The notes below the pieces were generated by a model that saw only the letters and a list, made by a program, of their open reading frames with translations, did no database searches and was not told where the DNA came from. A stretch of DNA of 34,711 nt from Verrucomicrobiota bacterium (GTDB lineage: Bacteria > Verrucomicrobiota > Verrucomicrobiia > Limisphaerales > SXQI01): the NCBI GenBank assembly GCA_008933045.1, contig WBXJ01000004.1, positions 1-34,711 of the forward strand, read 5' to 3'. Each line of letters opens with the position of its first letter. Position 1 is the first letter of the stretch. The translations under genes were made by a program, and so were the position numbers. This document shows positions 1-10,137 of this stretch, in pieces.

Positions 1-483
1 ATCAAGCGTTCTTTAGGTCGTATGCGTCAGATCGAGAAGATGGAAGAAGACAAGTCCATCAACGATTACGTCAAGCAAGAGCAATCTGCCATCCGCCGCG
101 AGGCCGCACGTCTGCATAAAAATTTAGATGGTTTGCGGATTCTGGAAACCAATCCCGCTGTGATGTTCATTATCGACGTCAAGCGCGAACACAACGCCGT
201 GGCCGAAGCCCGTCGTTTGAAAATTCCCATTGTCGCGTTGGTTGATACCAACTGCGATCCTGATCTAGTTGATTACCCGATCCCGGGCAACGACGACGCG
301 ATCCGCTCAGTGCGATTGATTCTTTCCGTTGTCACGGGGGCGATCACCCAAGCTCGGGCCGAGTTCGAAGCCAAACATAGCCGCCGTAAGGAAGAGGCCG
401 CTAGCGTAGTGGAAGCCCCTGCCGTGGAAGCACCGGCTCTAGCTCCTGCAGCAGAAGCTGAAGTTGCACCCGCTCTGGTTTAA
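1..483 (+). CDS. rpsB: 30S ribosomal protein S2, C-terminal part (5' end outside window)
   Basis: Frame is open from base 1 (IKRSLGRMRQIEKMEED...). S2 motifs NPAVMFIIDVKREHNAVAEARRLKIPIVALVDTNCDPDLVDYPIPGNDDAIRSVRLI. Followed by tsf, the canonical order. Confidence 0.97.
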   Translation: MKRSLGRMRQIEKMEEDKSINDYVKQEQSAIRREAARLHKNLDGLRILETNPAVMFIIDVKREHNAVAEARRLKIPIVALVDTNCDPDLVDYPIPGNDDAIRSVRLILSVVTGAITQARAEFEAKHSRRKEEAASVVEAPAVEAPALAPAAEAEVAPALV

Positions 484-502
484 TTAAACCCATTTTCTGC
501 AC

Positions 503-534
503 AACGCCGAGGAGGTCAAAATCCTCCCGGCGTT
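503..534 (+). promoter_or_regulatory. Strong hairpin in the rpsB-tsf intergenic region (attenuator-like; no downstream U-tract)
   Basis: aacgccg-a-ggagg / tcaaaat loop / cctcc-cggcgtt: 12 paired bases with one bulged A, between the rpsB stop (483) and tsf start (590). Confidence 0.6.
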
Positions 535-589
535 CCTGCTGAAATATGGATGACTTTGAAATTGATAATTCCCGAACCCATTTTTTTCT

Positions 590-1432
590 ATGGCCGATAT
601 TACTGCTGCTGCCGTTGGTAAACTCCGCGAGATGACCAATGCTGGTCTGATGGACTGCAAAAAAGCCCTTGTCGAAGCTCAAGGCGACTTGGAGGCAGCC
701 GTTGATATCCTGCGTAAAAAAGGGGTTGCAACAGCCGCCAAGAAATCCTCCCGCGATGCAAATGATGGGGTCATTTCCCAGTTTGTGCAGCCGGGGGCCC
801 GCGTGGGAGTCCTCGTGGAAATTAACTGCGAGACTGATTTTGTTGCCAAGAACGAGGCTTTCCGTGCCTTTGCCGACGAGATCGCAAAAATTCATTCCAC
901 CGAGCCAGCCGGCGATACCGAATCGCTGCGCGTCGCCGTCGTGGCCAAGATGGGTGAGAATGTCCGAATCTCGCGCCACCACCGCCTCGCCGTCACCGGC
1001 AACGGATTGATCGCCGCATATATCCACACGGGCGCCAAAGTCGGTGTGTTAGTCGAAGTCGGCGCTGGAAAAGAAGCCACCACCTTGCACGACGACTTCA
1101 AACAATTAGTCCGCGACATCACCCTACAGATCGCTGCAGCCAGCCCGACCTCAGTCTCTCGCGACCAAGTTGACCCGACGATCTTGGCTAAGGAAAGGGA
1201 AATTGCGCAAGATCAAGCCAAGGGCAAACCCGTTCAAGCCGTCCAGAAGATTGTCGAAGGCAAACTCGATAAATATTTTCAAGTGCACTGCTTAGTCGAT
1301 CAAGGCTTCGTCAAACGTTCCGGAGAAGTCACCGTGAGCGAGCACGTCAACAGCATCGCTAAACAATTAGGCGACGAGATCACGATCCGCCGTTTCATCC
1401 GCTTTCAAGTGGGCGAAACCTTCGCCGCCTGA
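590..1432 (+). CDS. tsf: Translation elongation factor Ts
   Basis: [45 protein letters not shown] and [18 protein letters not shown] are EF-Ts signatures. Located downstream of rpsB. Confidence 0.97.
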   Translation: MADITAAAVGKLREMTNAGLMDCKKALVEAQGDLEAAVDILRKKGVATAAKKSSRDANDGVISQFVQPGARVGVLVEINCETDFVAKNEAFRAFADEIAKIHSTEPAGDTESLRVAVVAKMGENVRISRHHRLAVTGNGLIAAYIHTGAKVGVLVEVGAGKEATTLHDDFKQLVRDITLQIAAASPTSVSRDQVDPTILAKEREIAQDQAKGKPVQAVQKIVEGKLDKYFQVHCLVDQGFVKRSGEVTVSEHVNSIAKQLGDEITIRRFIRFQVGETFAA

Positions 1433-1532
1433 TCTGATCTCCACAAAACCATCCGCGCCGCCCCGTGGTCGAATGGATCCTGTTTTCCCTTGCACCAGGG
1501 CGATTTCTGGTTAGGCTGAACCTGCATCCATT

Positions 1533-1608
1533 GGGGTCGTAGCTCAGTTGGTAGAGCGTCTCGTTCGCAATGAGAAGGTCAGGGGTTCGACTCCCCTCGG
1601 CTCCACCA
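1533..1608 (+). tRNA. tRNA-Ala (anticodon CGC), CCA encoded
   Basis: ggggtcgtagctcagttggtagagcgtctcgttcgcaatgagaaggtcaggggttcgactcccctcggctccacca. Acceptor stem GGGGTCG/CGGCTCC includes the G3:U70 pair. Anticodon loop is TTCGCAA. Confidence 0.95.
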
Positions 1609-1700
1609 ATTTTCTTGGCTGCGTTCTGGAATCGCTTTGCGAGATCACGTTTGAAGCTGGCACCTTTTCTGGTCGTCAGATATGATGTGAGCTCTGCACT

Positions 1701-4700
1701 ATGAGATTGTTGACGCCTTTTTTTACAACCCGTTTTCTTGGTTTCGTCGCGTTTTCTTGGGTCGGTTGCGCGATGGCGGCGGTCGATTTCACCAAGGATA
1801 TTCAGCCGATCTTTGTCGAGCACTGTTATGCCTGTCATGGCGAGAAGAAGCAGGAGGCGGGGTTCCGATTGGATCGCAAGGAGTCTTTTTTTAAAGGTGG
1901 GGAGTATGGGCCTGCTTTGGTGCTCGGGAAGAGCGCGGAGAGCTTATTGTTTCTGGCGGTCTCAGGTGCGACCGATCAAGTAGCACGGATGCCCAAGAAG
2001 AGTCCTGCGCTTTCCTCGGAAGAAATCGGGTTGCTCAAGGCTTGGATCGACGAAGGGGCACAATGGCCCGATCACGGTGTGGCCCAAGCCAAGTCGGCCA
2101 AGGATCATTGGGCATTCAAAGCTCCGGTCAAACCCGTCCCGCGAGCCGTGAAGGGTCAGAAGTGGGTGCGCGGTGATGTGGATCGATTCATTCTCAGCGA
2201 CTTAGAAAAAGAAGGGTTGAAGCCCTCTCCCGAAACGGATCGAGTCACTTTGCTCAGGCGTGTGTATCTGGACTTGATCGGTCTGCCGCCAACTCTGGAA
2301 CAGACCGATGCGTTTCTCGGGGATAAATCAGCGAATGCCTATCCAAAGGTGGTGGAGCAACTGCTCAAATCGCCGCACTACGGGGAGCGTTGGGCGCGGC
2401 ATTGGTTGGATGCGGCGCGGTATGCGGATTCCGACGGTTTTGAGAAAGATAAGCCTCGGTTCATCTGGGCGTATCGGGATTGGGTGGTCAATGCGCTGAA
2501 TCGGGATTTGCCTTACGACGCGTTCATTACCGAACAACTCGCTGGCGACCTCCTGCCTGGATCGACGGAGGATCAAAAGATCGCGACGGGGTTTTTGCGT
2601 AATTCGATGGTGAACGAGGAGGGCGGTGTGGATCCCGAGCAGTTTCGGACGGATGGTCTTTTCGATCGGATGGATGCTATCGGAAAATCTGTGCTGGGGA
2701 TAACGATTCAGTGCGCCCAGTGTCATACTCATAAGTTCGACCCGATATCGCAGGAGGAATATTATCGGCTCTTTGCTTTCCTGAATAACGATCATGAATC
2801 GAGCCGAGTTTATTATCCGCCGAGCTTGCAACAATCAGTTTCGGATCTCACGCGTCAAATGCGGGATTTAGAGGATGGCCTGCGCCATGTGACTCCGGAT
2901 TGGCAGGAGCGAATGAAGGGTTGGGAGGATTCAGTGAAGCAAGATCAGCCCGACTGGAAAGTGGCGAGAGCCTTTCATCAAGGCGAAAAAGGGGAACGCT
3001 TTTACGATTACGTCGATGGCTCAATTCGAGCCTCGAGTTACGCACCAACCTATTGGACGGCTGAATTCTGGGCGACCAACCATGCGGCAACCGTCGGTGC
3101 ATTCCGATTCGAGCAATTGAACGATCCCAACTTACCCTGCGGCGGCCCCGGCCGTTCGATCAAAGGAATGGCCGCTCTCAGTGAATTCCGTGCGGAGCTG
3201 GAAGACCTTTCCACGACGAATAAAATCAAGGTGAAGTTCGTTAACGCCACCGCCGATTTCTCGAACGCGGAGAAGCCGCTTGAGGCTGAGTTTGATGACA
3301 GGTCAGGAGGTAAGGCGCGGCCGTATGGCCCGATCCAATTTGCTATCGATGGAAAACCGTCAACGGCCTGGGGGATAGATGCCGGGCCGGGCCGTCGGAA
3401 CGTCCCTCGAAAAGCGGTTTTTGCTGCAGAGAAACCGATCACATTCACCAATGATTTTCGGGTGCGCTTCTTCCTCGAACAGAACCATGGAGGTTTTAAC
3501 TCAGACGATAATCAAAATCATAATTTGGGCCGATTTCGGATGAGCCACACCGCAGGTACCAATGCCGTCGCCGACCCGTTGCCGGCAACGGTGCGGGAGA
3601 TCTTAGCGATTGCCCCTGAACGCCGTTCCACCGCGCAGATTGCGGCGGTGTTCAGCTATTGGCGGACGACGGTGCCGAGTTTCAAAGAGACCAATGAGAA
3701 GATTGAAGCTCTTTGGAAAACTTGGCCGGAAGGCACCCCCACCATGACCCTCGCAATGCGGAAGGGCGCAATGCCGGGCGACGAAGCGCGGGCCACTCAT
3801 ATGTTTCGCCGTGGAGATTGGCTCAAACCTGGAAAAGAAGTGGCCTTCGGCACACCCGCATTTTTGCATCCCTTGCCTCCAGATGCAGATGGTTCGCGGT
3901 TGGCATTCGCTCGTTGGTTGACGGATAAGAAATCTCCCACCACGGCCCGCGTCGCGGTCAACCGGACATGGCAGCAACTGTTTGGCACTGGCCTGTTGGA
4001 GACGCCGGAAGATTTTGGAACTCAAAGCCCGCCTCCCTACCATCCGGAGCTGTTGGATTGGTTGGCCTGTCAATTGATGGAGGAGGGATGGAGTATGAAA
4101 TCCTTGCTGCGAACCCTCGTCACCTCAGCGACCTATCGACAGAGCAGTCGAGTCACGCCCGCGCTCTTGGCACGAGACCCTGCCAACCGATTGCTGGCTC
4201 GCGGATCACGGTTCCGTGTTGAAGGTGAAATCGTCCGTGATGTTGCGCTGGCAACCAGCGGCCTTCTCAATCCCGTGCTCGGTGGCCGAGGAGTTTACCC
4301 GCCCGCACCTGAGTTTCTCTTTCTTCCACCCGCCAGCTACGGGCCCAAGGTTTGGACGGAGGAAAAAGGTGCGGATCGTTATCGCCGCAGTCTTTACGTG
4401 TTCAAATTCCGTTCCATTCCGTACCCGGTCTTGATGAATTTTGATGCGCCAAACGGTGATTTTTCCTGCGTCAGACGTGGACGTTCAAACACCCCTCTCC
4501 AAGCATTAACGTCATTGAACGAAACGGTTTTCATGGAATGCGCCCAGCAACTCGCGATGCAAGTATTGACCCACGGTGGCAACACGGATGACGACCGTAT
4601 CACGTATGCCTTCCGGCGAGTTCTCAGTCGTCATCCCACCCCGTTCGAGAGAACCGAGCTCAAATCGTTGCTGCAACGACAGAGTCAACGAATTGCCGAG

Positions 4701-4844
4701 GGTTGGATCAATCCTGCGGAACTGGCCACGGGTAAGAACGAACCCGCAAAACTTCCACCCAACACAAATCCCACGCAACTCGCCGCCTACACCGTGGTGA
4801 GCCGAGCCTTGCTGAATTTGGACGAAGCAATCACCAAGGAGTAA
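1701..4844 (+). CDS. Planctomycete-type cytochrome c domain protein (PSCyt1 / DUF1549 / DUF1553)
   Basis: N-terminal signal-like segment. Heme motif CYACH in [24 protein letters not shown]1549-like [39 protein letters not shown]. Second CAQCH. DUF1553-like C-terminus ending [11 protein letters not shown]. Confidence 0.92.
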   Translation: MRLLTPFFTTRFLGFVAFSWVGCAMAAVDFTKDIQPIFVEHCYACHGEKKQEAGFRLDRKESFFKGGEYGPALVLGKSAESLLFLAVSGATDQVARMPKKSPALSSEEIGLLKAWIDEGAQWPDHGVAQAKSAKDHWAFKAPVKPVPRAVKGQKWVRGDVDRFILSDLEKEGLKPSPETDRVTLLRRVYLDLIGLPPTLEQTDAFLGDKSANAYPKVVEQLLKSPHYGERWARHWLDAARYADSDGFEKDKPRFIWAYRDWVVNALNRDLPYDAFITEQLAGDLLPGSTEDQKIATGFLRNSMVNEEGGVDPEQFRTDGLFDRMDAIGKSVLGITIQCAQCHTHKFDPISQEEYYRLFAFLNNDHESSRVYYPPSLQQSVSDLTRQMRDLEDGLRHVTPDWQERMKGWEDSVKQDQPDWKVARAFHQGEKGERFYDYVDGSIRASSYAPTYWTAEFWATNHAATVGAFRFEQLNDPNLPCGGPGRSIKGMAALSEFRAELEDLSTTNKIKVKFVNATADFSNAEKPLEAEFDDRSGGKARPYGPIQFAIDGKPSTAWGIDAGPGRRNVPRKAVFAAEKPITFTNDFRVRFFLEQNHGGFNSDDNQNHNLGRFRMSHTAGTNAVADPLPATVREILAIAPERRSTAQIAAVFSYWRTTVPSFKETNEKIEALWKTWPEGTPTMTLAMRKGAMPGDEARATHMFRRGDWLKPGKEVAFGTPAFLHPLPPDADGSRLAFARWLTDKKSPTTARVAVNRTWQQLFGTGLLETPEDFGTQSPPPYHPELLDWLACQLMEEGWSMKSLLRTLVTSATYRQSSRVTPALLARDPANRLLARGSRFRVEGEIVRDVALATSGLLNPVLGGRGVYPPAPEFLFLPPASYGPKVWTEEKGADRYRRSLYVFKFRSIPYPVLMNFDAPNGDFSCVRRGRSNTPLQALTSLNETVFMECAQQLAMQVLTHGGNTDDDRITYAFRRVLSRHPTPFERTELKSLLQRQSQRIAEGWINPAELATGKNEPAKLPPNTNPTQLAAYTVVSRALLNLDEAITKE

Positions 4845-4866
4845 TCTTACCTCGAAAGCGAATTCT

Positions 4867-6303
4867 ATGAATAAGTTTGAGCAACTTCTCCATCAACAAC
4901 GCCAGTTCACGACCCGCCGTTGGTTTTTCAAGGAGTGCGGTGTTGGTTTAGGCGCAATCGCCCTGCGTGGGTTGTTAGGCCAGAACTCGGCTCAGGCGGC
5001 GGCTCCTGCGGGATTGCATCCGCTTGCTCCCAAGAAAAGTCATTTCCCGGGTAAAGCAAAACGGGTCATCTACCTCTTTATGGCCGGTGCTCCGAGCCAT
5101 TTGGAACTCTTCGATTACAAACCACAGCTTGCAAAATTTAATGGGACATTGCCGCCCGAGGAATTGATCAAAGGTTATCGAGCGGCTTTTATCAATCCGA
5201 GTAGCACTCTTCTCGGCCCCAAATTTAAATTCGCGAAACATGGAAAATCGGGTGCTGAACTTTCCGAGGTTCTTCCCTATCTTGCGGAAGTCGCGGACGA
5301 TATTGCGATCGTCCGATCCATGCATACCGATGCGTTTAATCATGCTCCTGCTCAGATCATGATGAACACGGGTTCTCAACAATTTGGCCGCCCCAGCCTC
5401 GGTGCATGGACGACTTACGGGCTGGGTTCGGAAACACAAGATTTACCTTCCTACGTGGTTTTCAGCACCGGCGGCAAGGGAACCAGCGGCGGTGCCTCCA
5501 ACTGGGGTTCAGGATTCCTTCCCGCCTTCCATAACGGCACTCTATTCCGGACCGGTGGCGATCCCGTATTGTATCTTTCTAATCCCAAGGGTGTGGATGA
5601 TCCCATGCAAAAGGACACACTCGATACCATCAACCGTCTGAATTCGAAACGACTCGGAACGATTGGTGACCCCGAAATTGCCGCGCGGATCAATGCCTAC
5701 GAGATGGCTTACCGCATGCAACACGTCGCGCCAGAGGTCATGGATATTTCCAAGGAACCTCAGCATATCCGGGACATGTATGGTGCGGAACCCGGCAAAC
5801 CCACCTTTGCAAACTCCTGCCTTCTCGCTCGGCGTTTGATCGAAAAAGGAGTGCGCTTTGTTCAGATATTCCATGAGTCTTGGGATCAACACGGCAGCCT
5901 GAAAAAAGATTTAAAGCACAATTGTGAGGTTACAGATAAAGCAAGCGCGGCCTTGGTCAAAGACCTCAAGCAACGCGGATTGCTTGAGGATACGATCGTC
6001 ATCTGGGGTGGCGAATTTGGGCGCACCCCCATGGTGCAGGGAGGGGATGATGGGCGAGATCATCACCCGAATTGTTTTTCCATGTGGATGGCGGGCGGAG
6101 GCATCAAGCCAGGCCTAACCTTGGGTGCGTCAGATGATTTTGGATTTAATGCTACCGTGGACAAAGTCCATGTGCATGACCTCCATGCCACCCTTCTTCA
6201 TTTGCTCGGCTTTGATCACACCAAGCTAACGCACCGGTTCCAAGGCCGAGATTTTCGACTGACGGATGTCAGTGGGGAAGTTGTGACAAAACTCCTCGCC
6301 TAA
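4867..6303 (+). CDS. DUF1501 domain-containing protein with Tat-like signal
   Basis: [23 protein letters not shown] Tat-like N-terminus. [15 protein letters not shown] and [39 protein letters not shown] are DUF1501 (sulfatase-like) signatures. Located 22 nt after the DUF1549/1553 gene. Confidence 0.92.
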   Translation: MNKFEQLLHQQRQFTTRRWFFKECGVGLGAIALRGLLGQNSAQAAAPAGLHPLAPKKSHFPGKAKRVIYLFMAGAPSHLELFDYKPQLAKFNGTLPPEELIKGYRAAFINPSSTLLGPKFKFAKHGKSGAELSEVLPYLAEVADDIAIVRSMHTDAFNHAPAQIMMNTGSQQFGRPSLGAWTTYGLGSETQDLPSYVVFSTGGKGTSGGASNWGSGFLPAFHNGTLFRTGGDPVLYLSNPKGVDDPMQKDTLDTINRLNSKRLGTIGDPEIAARINAYEMAYRMQHVAPEVMDISKEPQHIRDMYGAEPGKPTFANSCLLARRLIEKGVRFVQIFHESWDQHGSLKKDLKHNCEVTDKASAALVKDLKQRGLLEDTIVIWGGEFGRTPMVQGGDDGRDHHPNCFSMWMAGGGIKPGLTLGASDDFGFNATVDKVHVHDLHATLLHLLGFDHTKLTHRFQGRDFRLTDVSGEVVTKLLA

Positions 6304-6322
6304 ACTTCGGCATCGTGCGGGT

Positions 6323-7195
6323 ATGGAACCAGAATCCAGCAAAAGCCCGCAAGTGCTGACAATCCATGATCAACCGGAAGCACCCTCGGGAATGGCGCCT
6401 TGGACGTGGTCGGAGCTTTTTCCGGACGCGGATTATCGTTTCAATTTTCAATTTAAACGCGGCCTCATTTCGTCGTTTTACCAGCCGAGCGCACGCGGAT
6501 CACTCGCACTCCGCGAGCGCGCACGATTGCTGACCCACCATCGCGCCGATTGTCTCGCCTGGCTTCCTTCGAGCGAGGGAGCTATTGCTGATGCCCATCA
6601 GGTATTTGCCGACCTTGGGCTTGTCCCAAACCCGAATGCTTCCAACCCAACGGAATCGCTGCTCGCCCTTGGACAATCTCTGGAGGCAGATCTAATTCTG
6701 CTCCAGATCACGGAGAACCAGCCCGTGGTCATCGCAGGTGTCGCCTGTTTTCCTACAGGTTGGAGCTTACCCGCTAAACTGGGACGGTCACTCTTGGGAG
6801 TTCACCATGAGGTCCCGGAGTTGAATGAGGAACTCGGATCGAGGATCCATCGGTTCCTCAGTGGTTTGAAACCGGAAACCTCCTGGGAACGGGCTAACTG
6901 GGGACTTGCTGCGACTTCGCAACTCAATCTTAACCCTTCGACATTTTTCCCACGGTTGACCGCCGAGACTCCACTTGAGGAAATTTATGTTCGAGTCGAA
7001 ACGCAATCCTTGACCCTACTTCCGACGAGCGCGGCCATTCTTTTTGGCATCCGAATCCACCTCACCCCATTGCTGAGTCTCTGGAGCCACTCGGAACTTC
7101 GACAACGAATCCAACGCGCTCTGCGAACCCTGCCACCCGCGTTGGCCGATTACAAAGGCCTAACCTCCATCAGGGCAAAGTTGATCGAATACTAA
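6323..7195 (+). CDS. DUF3445 / heme-dependent oxidative N-demethylase (HODM) alpha-like protein
   Basis: VVIAGVACFPTGWSLPAKLGRSLLGVHHEVPELNEELGSRIHRFLSGLKPETSWERANWGL and EIYVRVETQSLTLLPTSAAILFGIRIHLTPL match the remembered DUF3445 pattern (AGVVCFPSGW, RANW, R.E.QTL..LP.S.AI.F.IR). Confidence 0.8.
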   Translation: MEPESSKSPQVLTIHDQPEAPSGMAPWTWSELFPDADYRFNFQFKRGLISSFYQPSARGSLALRERARLLTHHRADCLAWLPSSEGAIADAHQVFADLGLVPNPNASNPTESLLALGQSLEADLILLQITENQPVVIAGVACFPTGWSLPAKLGRSLLGVHHEVPELNEELGSRIHRFLSGLKPETSWERANWGLAATSQLNLNPSTFFPRLTAETPLEEIYVRVETQSLTLLPTSAAILFGIRIHLTPLLSLWSHSELRQRIQRALRTLPPALADYKGLTSIRAKLIEY

Positions 7196-7220
7196 TCATG
7201 CACCGGCGAGTATCGAACGA

Positions 7221-7874
7221 TCATTCGCTCTGCCAAGTTTCCACAGGAAACTCGAGACTGCGCCAACAATACCACGCGGCGATACTGGCGTAGGGAGCCC
7301 ACGGAGCGGCGATCTGATGGGCTTGCTTCTTATCGGGGGCTTCCTTCAATCGGTAGATATTGCGTAGAGCATTGCGTATGCCCAAATCCTCAAACGGAAA
7401 CACGTTGGGTCGATTGAGGGAGAAGATCAGAAACATTTGGGCGGTCCAGACTCCGATGCCCTTGACCTGAGTCAACTCCTTGATGACCTCATCATCGTTA
7501 AGTCGGTGCAGTTGGGCTAATCGCACGGTGCCAGCAACCACTTTCTCGGTGAGATCGCCGAGATACCGACGCTTCTGGGGGGAAAGTCCAGCGGCCTGCA
7601 TTTGTTCCTCGCTGAGTGCCGCGACGATCGCCGGCTCCATTCCATCCGGAGCGATGGTTTCGATAAGCCGACGATGGATCGAATCCGCAGCCTTGGTTGA
7701 AATCTGTTGGGAGATAATCGATTTAACCAACGTGGCGTACCGCTGACGATGGCGAGGGAGTTGGCAGGGACCCACCTTCTCGATCACGCGACGAAGCACT
7801 GGGTCAGCGGTCTTCAAATGGGCCACAGCATCGACCAACCAAGGAGGTGCGGCATCGTTGGTGATCGATTTCAT
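7221..7874 (-). CDS. DNA-3-methyladenine glycosylase II-like (HhH-GPD family)
   Basis: SIISQQISTKAADSIHRRL, VKGIGVWTAQMFLIFSLNRPNVFPFEDLGIRNAL (HhH plus catalytic Asp region), APWAPYASIAAWYCWRSLE. Start overlaps the hflX stop by 4 nt (ATGA). Confidence 0.88.
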   Translation of the reverse strand: MKSITNDAAPPWLVDAVAHLKTADPVLRRVIEKVGPCQLPRHRQRYATLVKSIISQQISTKAADSIHRRLIETIAPDGMEPAIVAALSEEQMQAAGLSPQKRRYLGDLTEKVVAGTVRLAQLHRLNDDEVIKELTQVKGIGVWTAQMFLIFSLNRPNVFPFEDLGIRNALRNIYRLKEAPDKKQAHQIAAPWAPYASIAAWYCWRSLEFPVETWQSE

Positions 7875-9175
7875 AGATTTGTCGACGTGTGAGCATCTCC
7901 GACAATATAGGGGGCAAATTCTGCGTGCAAATAGGGCGGGATGCGTGCTTTGAATCGGGCTTGTTGACCTTCAAAATCTTTCTCCACAACTTGGGCGACG
8001 CTATACAAGCGAGCCATCACATGGCCGGCTTGGTGTGGGATTTCTAAATCCAAAAACTCACGAACCGGCCGCAACGCAATGCCAAGCTCGCCCATCAGCA
8101 ACTCGAGACCCTCGCCCGTCTTGGCGGAGATGGGGACGCCCTGCGGATATTGTTCCAGAAAACGGGCCAGCAATCCTTCCTGATTATGCTTATCAACTTT
8201 GTTAAAGACCATCAAGGTGGGCTTGCTAGCGGCACCTAACTCCTGCAACACCGTGTTGACCGCGAGGATTTGTTCATCCGCATGCGGGTGGCTGACATCA
8301 ACCACATGCACAAGAATATCGGCTTGAATCACCTCCTCAAGCGTCGCCTTGAAGGCCTCCACTAATCCATGGGGCAACTTGCGAATGAATCCTACCGTGT
8401 CTGAGAGCAGGACGTTTTGGTTTGTAGGCAATCGTAACCGGCGCGTGGTCGGGTCAAGTGTCGCGAAAAGTTTGTCTTCAGCGAGCACGGTCGCACCTGT
8501 CAGCGTGTTTAAAAGAGTAGATTTACCCGCATTCGTATAACCCACGATCGAAGCCATGGGCCATTGGTTGCGTTGCCTGCCCGCACGCTGAGTGGTTCGC
8601 TGCTTTCGCACGATCTCCAACTCGCTCCGCAATCGTTCTATACGCTCCTGAACCTTGCGACGGTCTGCCTCCAGTTGAGTCTCCCCTTCACCGCCCCGCA
8701 TTCCGATACCGCCCTTTTGGCGCGATAAATGCGTCCAATACCGTGTCAGGCGAGGAAGCAGGTGTTCCAGTTGCGCCAATTCGACCTGCAACCGACCCTC
8801 ACGCGTCCGCGCACGTTGTGCAAAAATATCGAGAATCAGTTGGGTGCGATCCAATATCTTGCATTCAAAAAGCTTTTCCAAATTGCGTCCCTGCGCGGCA
8901 GAAAGGTCATCGTCAAAGATAACCGTATCAACCAAATCCTCCTTGCACCGACGCGCCAACTCCTCCGCCTTGCCGGGCCCGATGTAAGTTGCAGCGGTTG
9001 GTTTTTCGATTTTTTGCGTCGCCACGCCAACCACATCACCTCCGGCGGTGACGGCTAACTCCGACAATTCCTCCAGAGAATCATGAAGATCCCAGTGGGA
9101 ACGGGATTTAAGCTCGGCCCCGATGAGAAATACCCGTTCGGTTTTTCGGCGAGCAGTTTCGATTAGTGATTTCAA
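7871..9175 (-). CDS. hflX: GTPase HflX
   Basis: GKAEELARRCKEDLVDTVIFDDDLSAAQGRNLEKLFECKILDRTQLILDIFAQRARTREGRLQVELAQLEHLLPRL; GGEGETQLEADRR; Walker A GYTNAGKSTLLN; DTVGFIRKLPHGLVEAFKATLEE; NKVDK. Confidence 0.96.
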   Translation of the reverse strand: MKSLIETARRKTERVFLIGAELKSRSHWDLHDSLEELSELAVTAGGDVVGVATQKIEKPTAATYIGPGKAEELARRCKEDLVDTVIFDDDLSAAQGRNLEKLFECKILDRTQLILDIFAQRARTREGRLQVELAQLEHLLPRLTRYWTHLSRQKGGIGMRGGEGETQLEADRRKVQERIERLRSELEIVRKQRTTQRAGRQRNQWPMASIVGYTNAGKSTLLNTLTGATVLAEDKLFATLDPTTRRLRLPTNQNVLLSDTVGFIRKLPHGLVEAFKATLEEVIQADILVHVVDVSHPHADEQILAVNTVLQELGAASKPTLMVFNKVDKHNQEGLLARFLEQYPQGVPISAKTGEGLELLMGELGIALRPVREFLDLEIPHQAGHVMARLYSVAQVVEKDFEGQQARFKARIPPYLHAEFAPYIVGDAHTSTNL

Positions 9176-9223
9176 TTGGGTAAAATGACTATGAACCTAC
9201 GGTAACCAAACGCAATCATTGCC

Positions 9224-9718
9224 TCAGCCTGGTTGTTGTGCTTTAAGAAAACCTACTTGAAACCACGTCGCCATATTGATGGCCCATGTCAGCTCGATGG
9301 TAGCCTCACTAAGCTGAACACCCGTCATCAATTCGATATCAGCGGGACAGCCTAAACGCATCCAACTCCCAACGCGGACATCATTCAGAATTTGCAGCAT
9401 GATTTCCAACTGATCAGGCGTGAGTAAAAGCCGCACCCCTCGAGGATCCTCGGCCCAACTGTCCTCATTTCTTAGAATGTTTTTGAGCTCAAGTCGGATC
9501 TGTTGGCGGGCTTGAGTTAAGGCCTCCGCCAATAATTGTTCCTCACCATCCGGAAGGATATTGAGGGCGGTTGATCGTTCGCCTTGATAGCTGTCAGTCG
9601 TCACCGGATATCGCTGGAGCAACTCTAATAAGATCCGTCGCGCTTTTTTTCCAATGAGAAATGTGCAGCCGTCGTGGTTACGACTTAGCAGCTTCATACC
9701 TAATCCATCCTTAGACAT
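9224..9718 (-). CDS. DUF2017-like protein, clpS neighbour
   Basis: 164 aa. Partial resemblance (ILNDVRVGSWMRLGCPADIE) to DUF2017, which in other lineages sits beside clpS. ORF start overlaps the end of clpS by 8 nt. Confidence 0.6.
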   Translation of the reverse strand: MSKDGLGMKLLSRNHDGCTFLIGKKARRILLELLQRYPVTTDSYQGERSTALNILPDGEEQLLAEALTQARQQIRLELKNILRNEDSWAEDPRGVRLLLTPDQLEIMLQILNDVRVGSWMRLGCPADIELMTGVQLSEATIELTWAINMATWFQVGFLKAQQPG

Positions 9719-10016
9719 CAGCTTTTTCTAAGGTGGCGTGGAGAGCATACTTTTGCAGGGTGTGTGCGTAATGCTCCGCCTTCTCCAAACATTCACAAGC
9801 CACCACGCTTCGCCCCTGATGATGCACTTCCAGCATGTGCTGCTTCGCCTTGGCTTGATCCCAACCAAACACCCGTTGGAAGACATGGGTGACATACTCC
9901 ATCAGGTTGATGGGGTCGTTCCAACAAATCACCAAAAAACTCGGATCAAAATCCGTTTGGTTTTTTGACTGCGCATCAACCTTCGGTGTTGATTTGGTTT
10001 TTGTTGTGGCCACCAC
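9711..10016 (-). CDS. clpS: ATP-dependent Clp protease adaptor ClpS
   Basis: VICWNDPINLMEYVTHVFQRVFGWDQAKAKQHMLEVHHQGRSVVACECLEKAEHYAHTLQKYALHATLEKA closely follows the ClpS core. Confidence 0.93.
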   Translation of the reverse strand: MVATTKTKSTPKVDAQSKNQTDFDPSFLVICWNDPINLMEYVTHVFQRVFGWDQAKAKQHMLEVHHQGRSVVACECLEKAEHYAHTLQKYALHATLEKADV

Positions 10017-10082
10017 GCGGATACCCTACGAAAGAAATCCCATCATTTCAAGCCATCGAAGCGGTTGACCTTGCTTGCGCTC

Positions 10083-10117
10083 AAAAAAAACCCGCACGAC
10101 CTGATGGACGTGCGGGG
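10083..10117 (-). terminator. Rho-independent terminator downstream of the ThuA/DUF1080 gene
   Basis: Minus-strand reading: cccgcacg-tccatcaggt-cgtgcggg followed by tttttttt. Perfect 8-bp stem plus 8-nt U-tract, 20 nt past the stop at 10138. Confidence 0.9.
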
Positions 10118-10137
10118 CGATACTTTTCAATAATTAT

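Noticed and set aside
1395-1838. 147-aa minus-strand ORF containing [25 protein letters not shown]
   Set aside because: This is the reverse complement of the tRNA-Ala gene, a well-known source of spurious ORFs.
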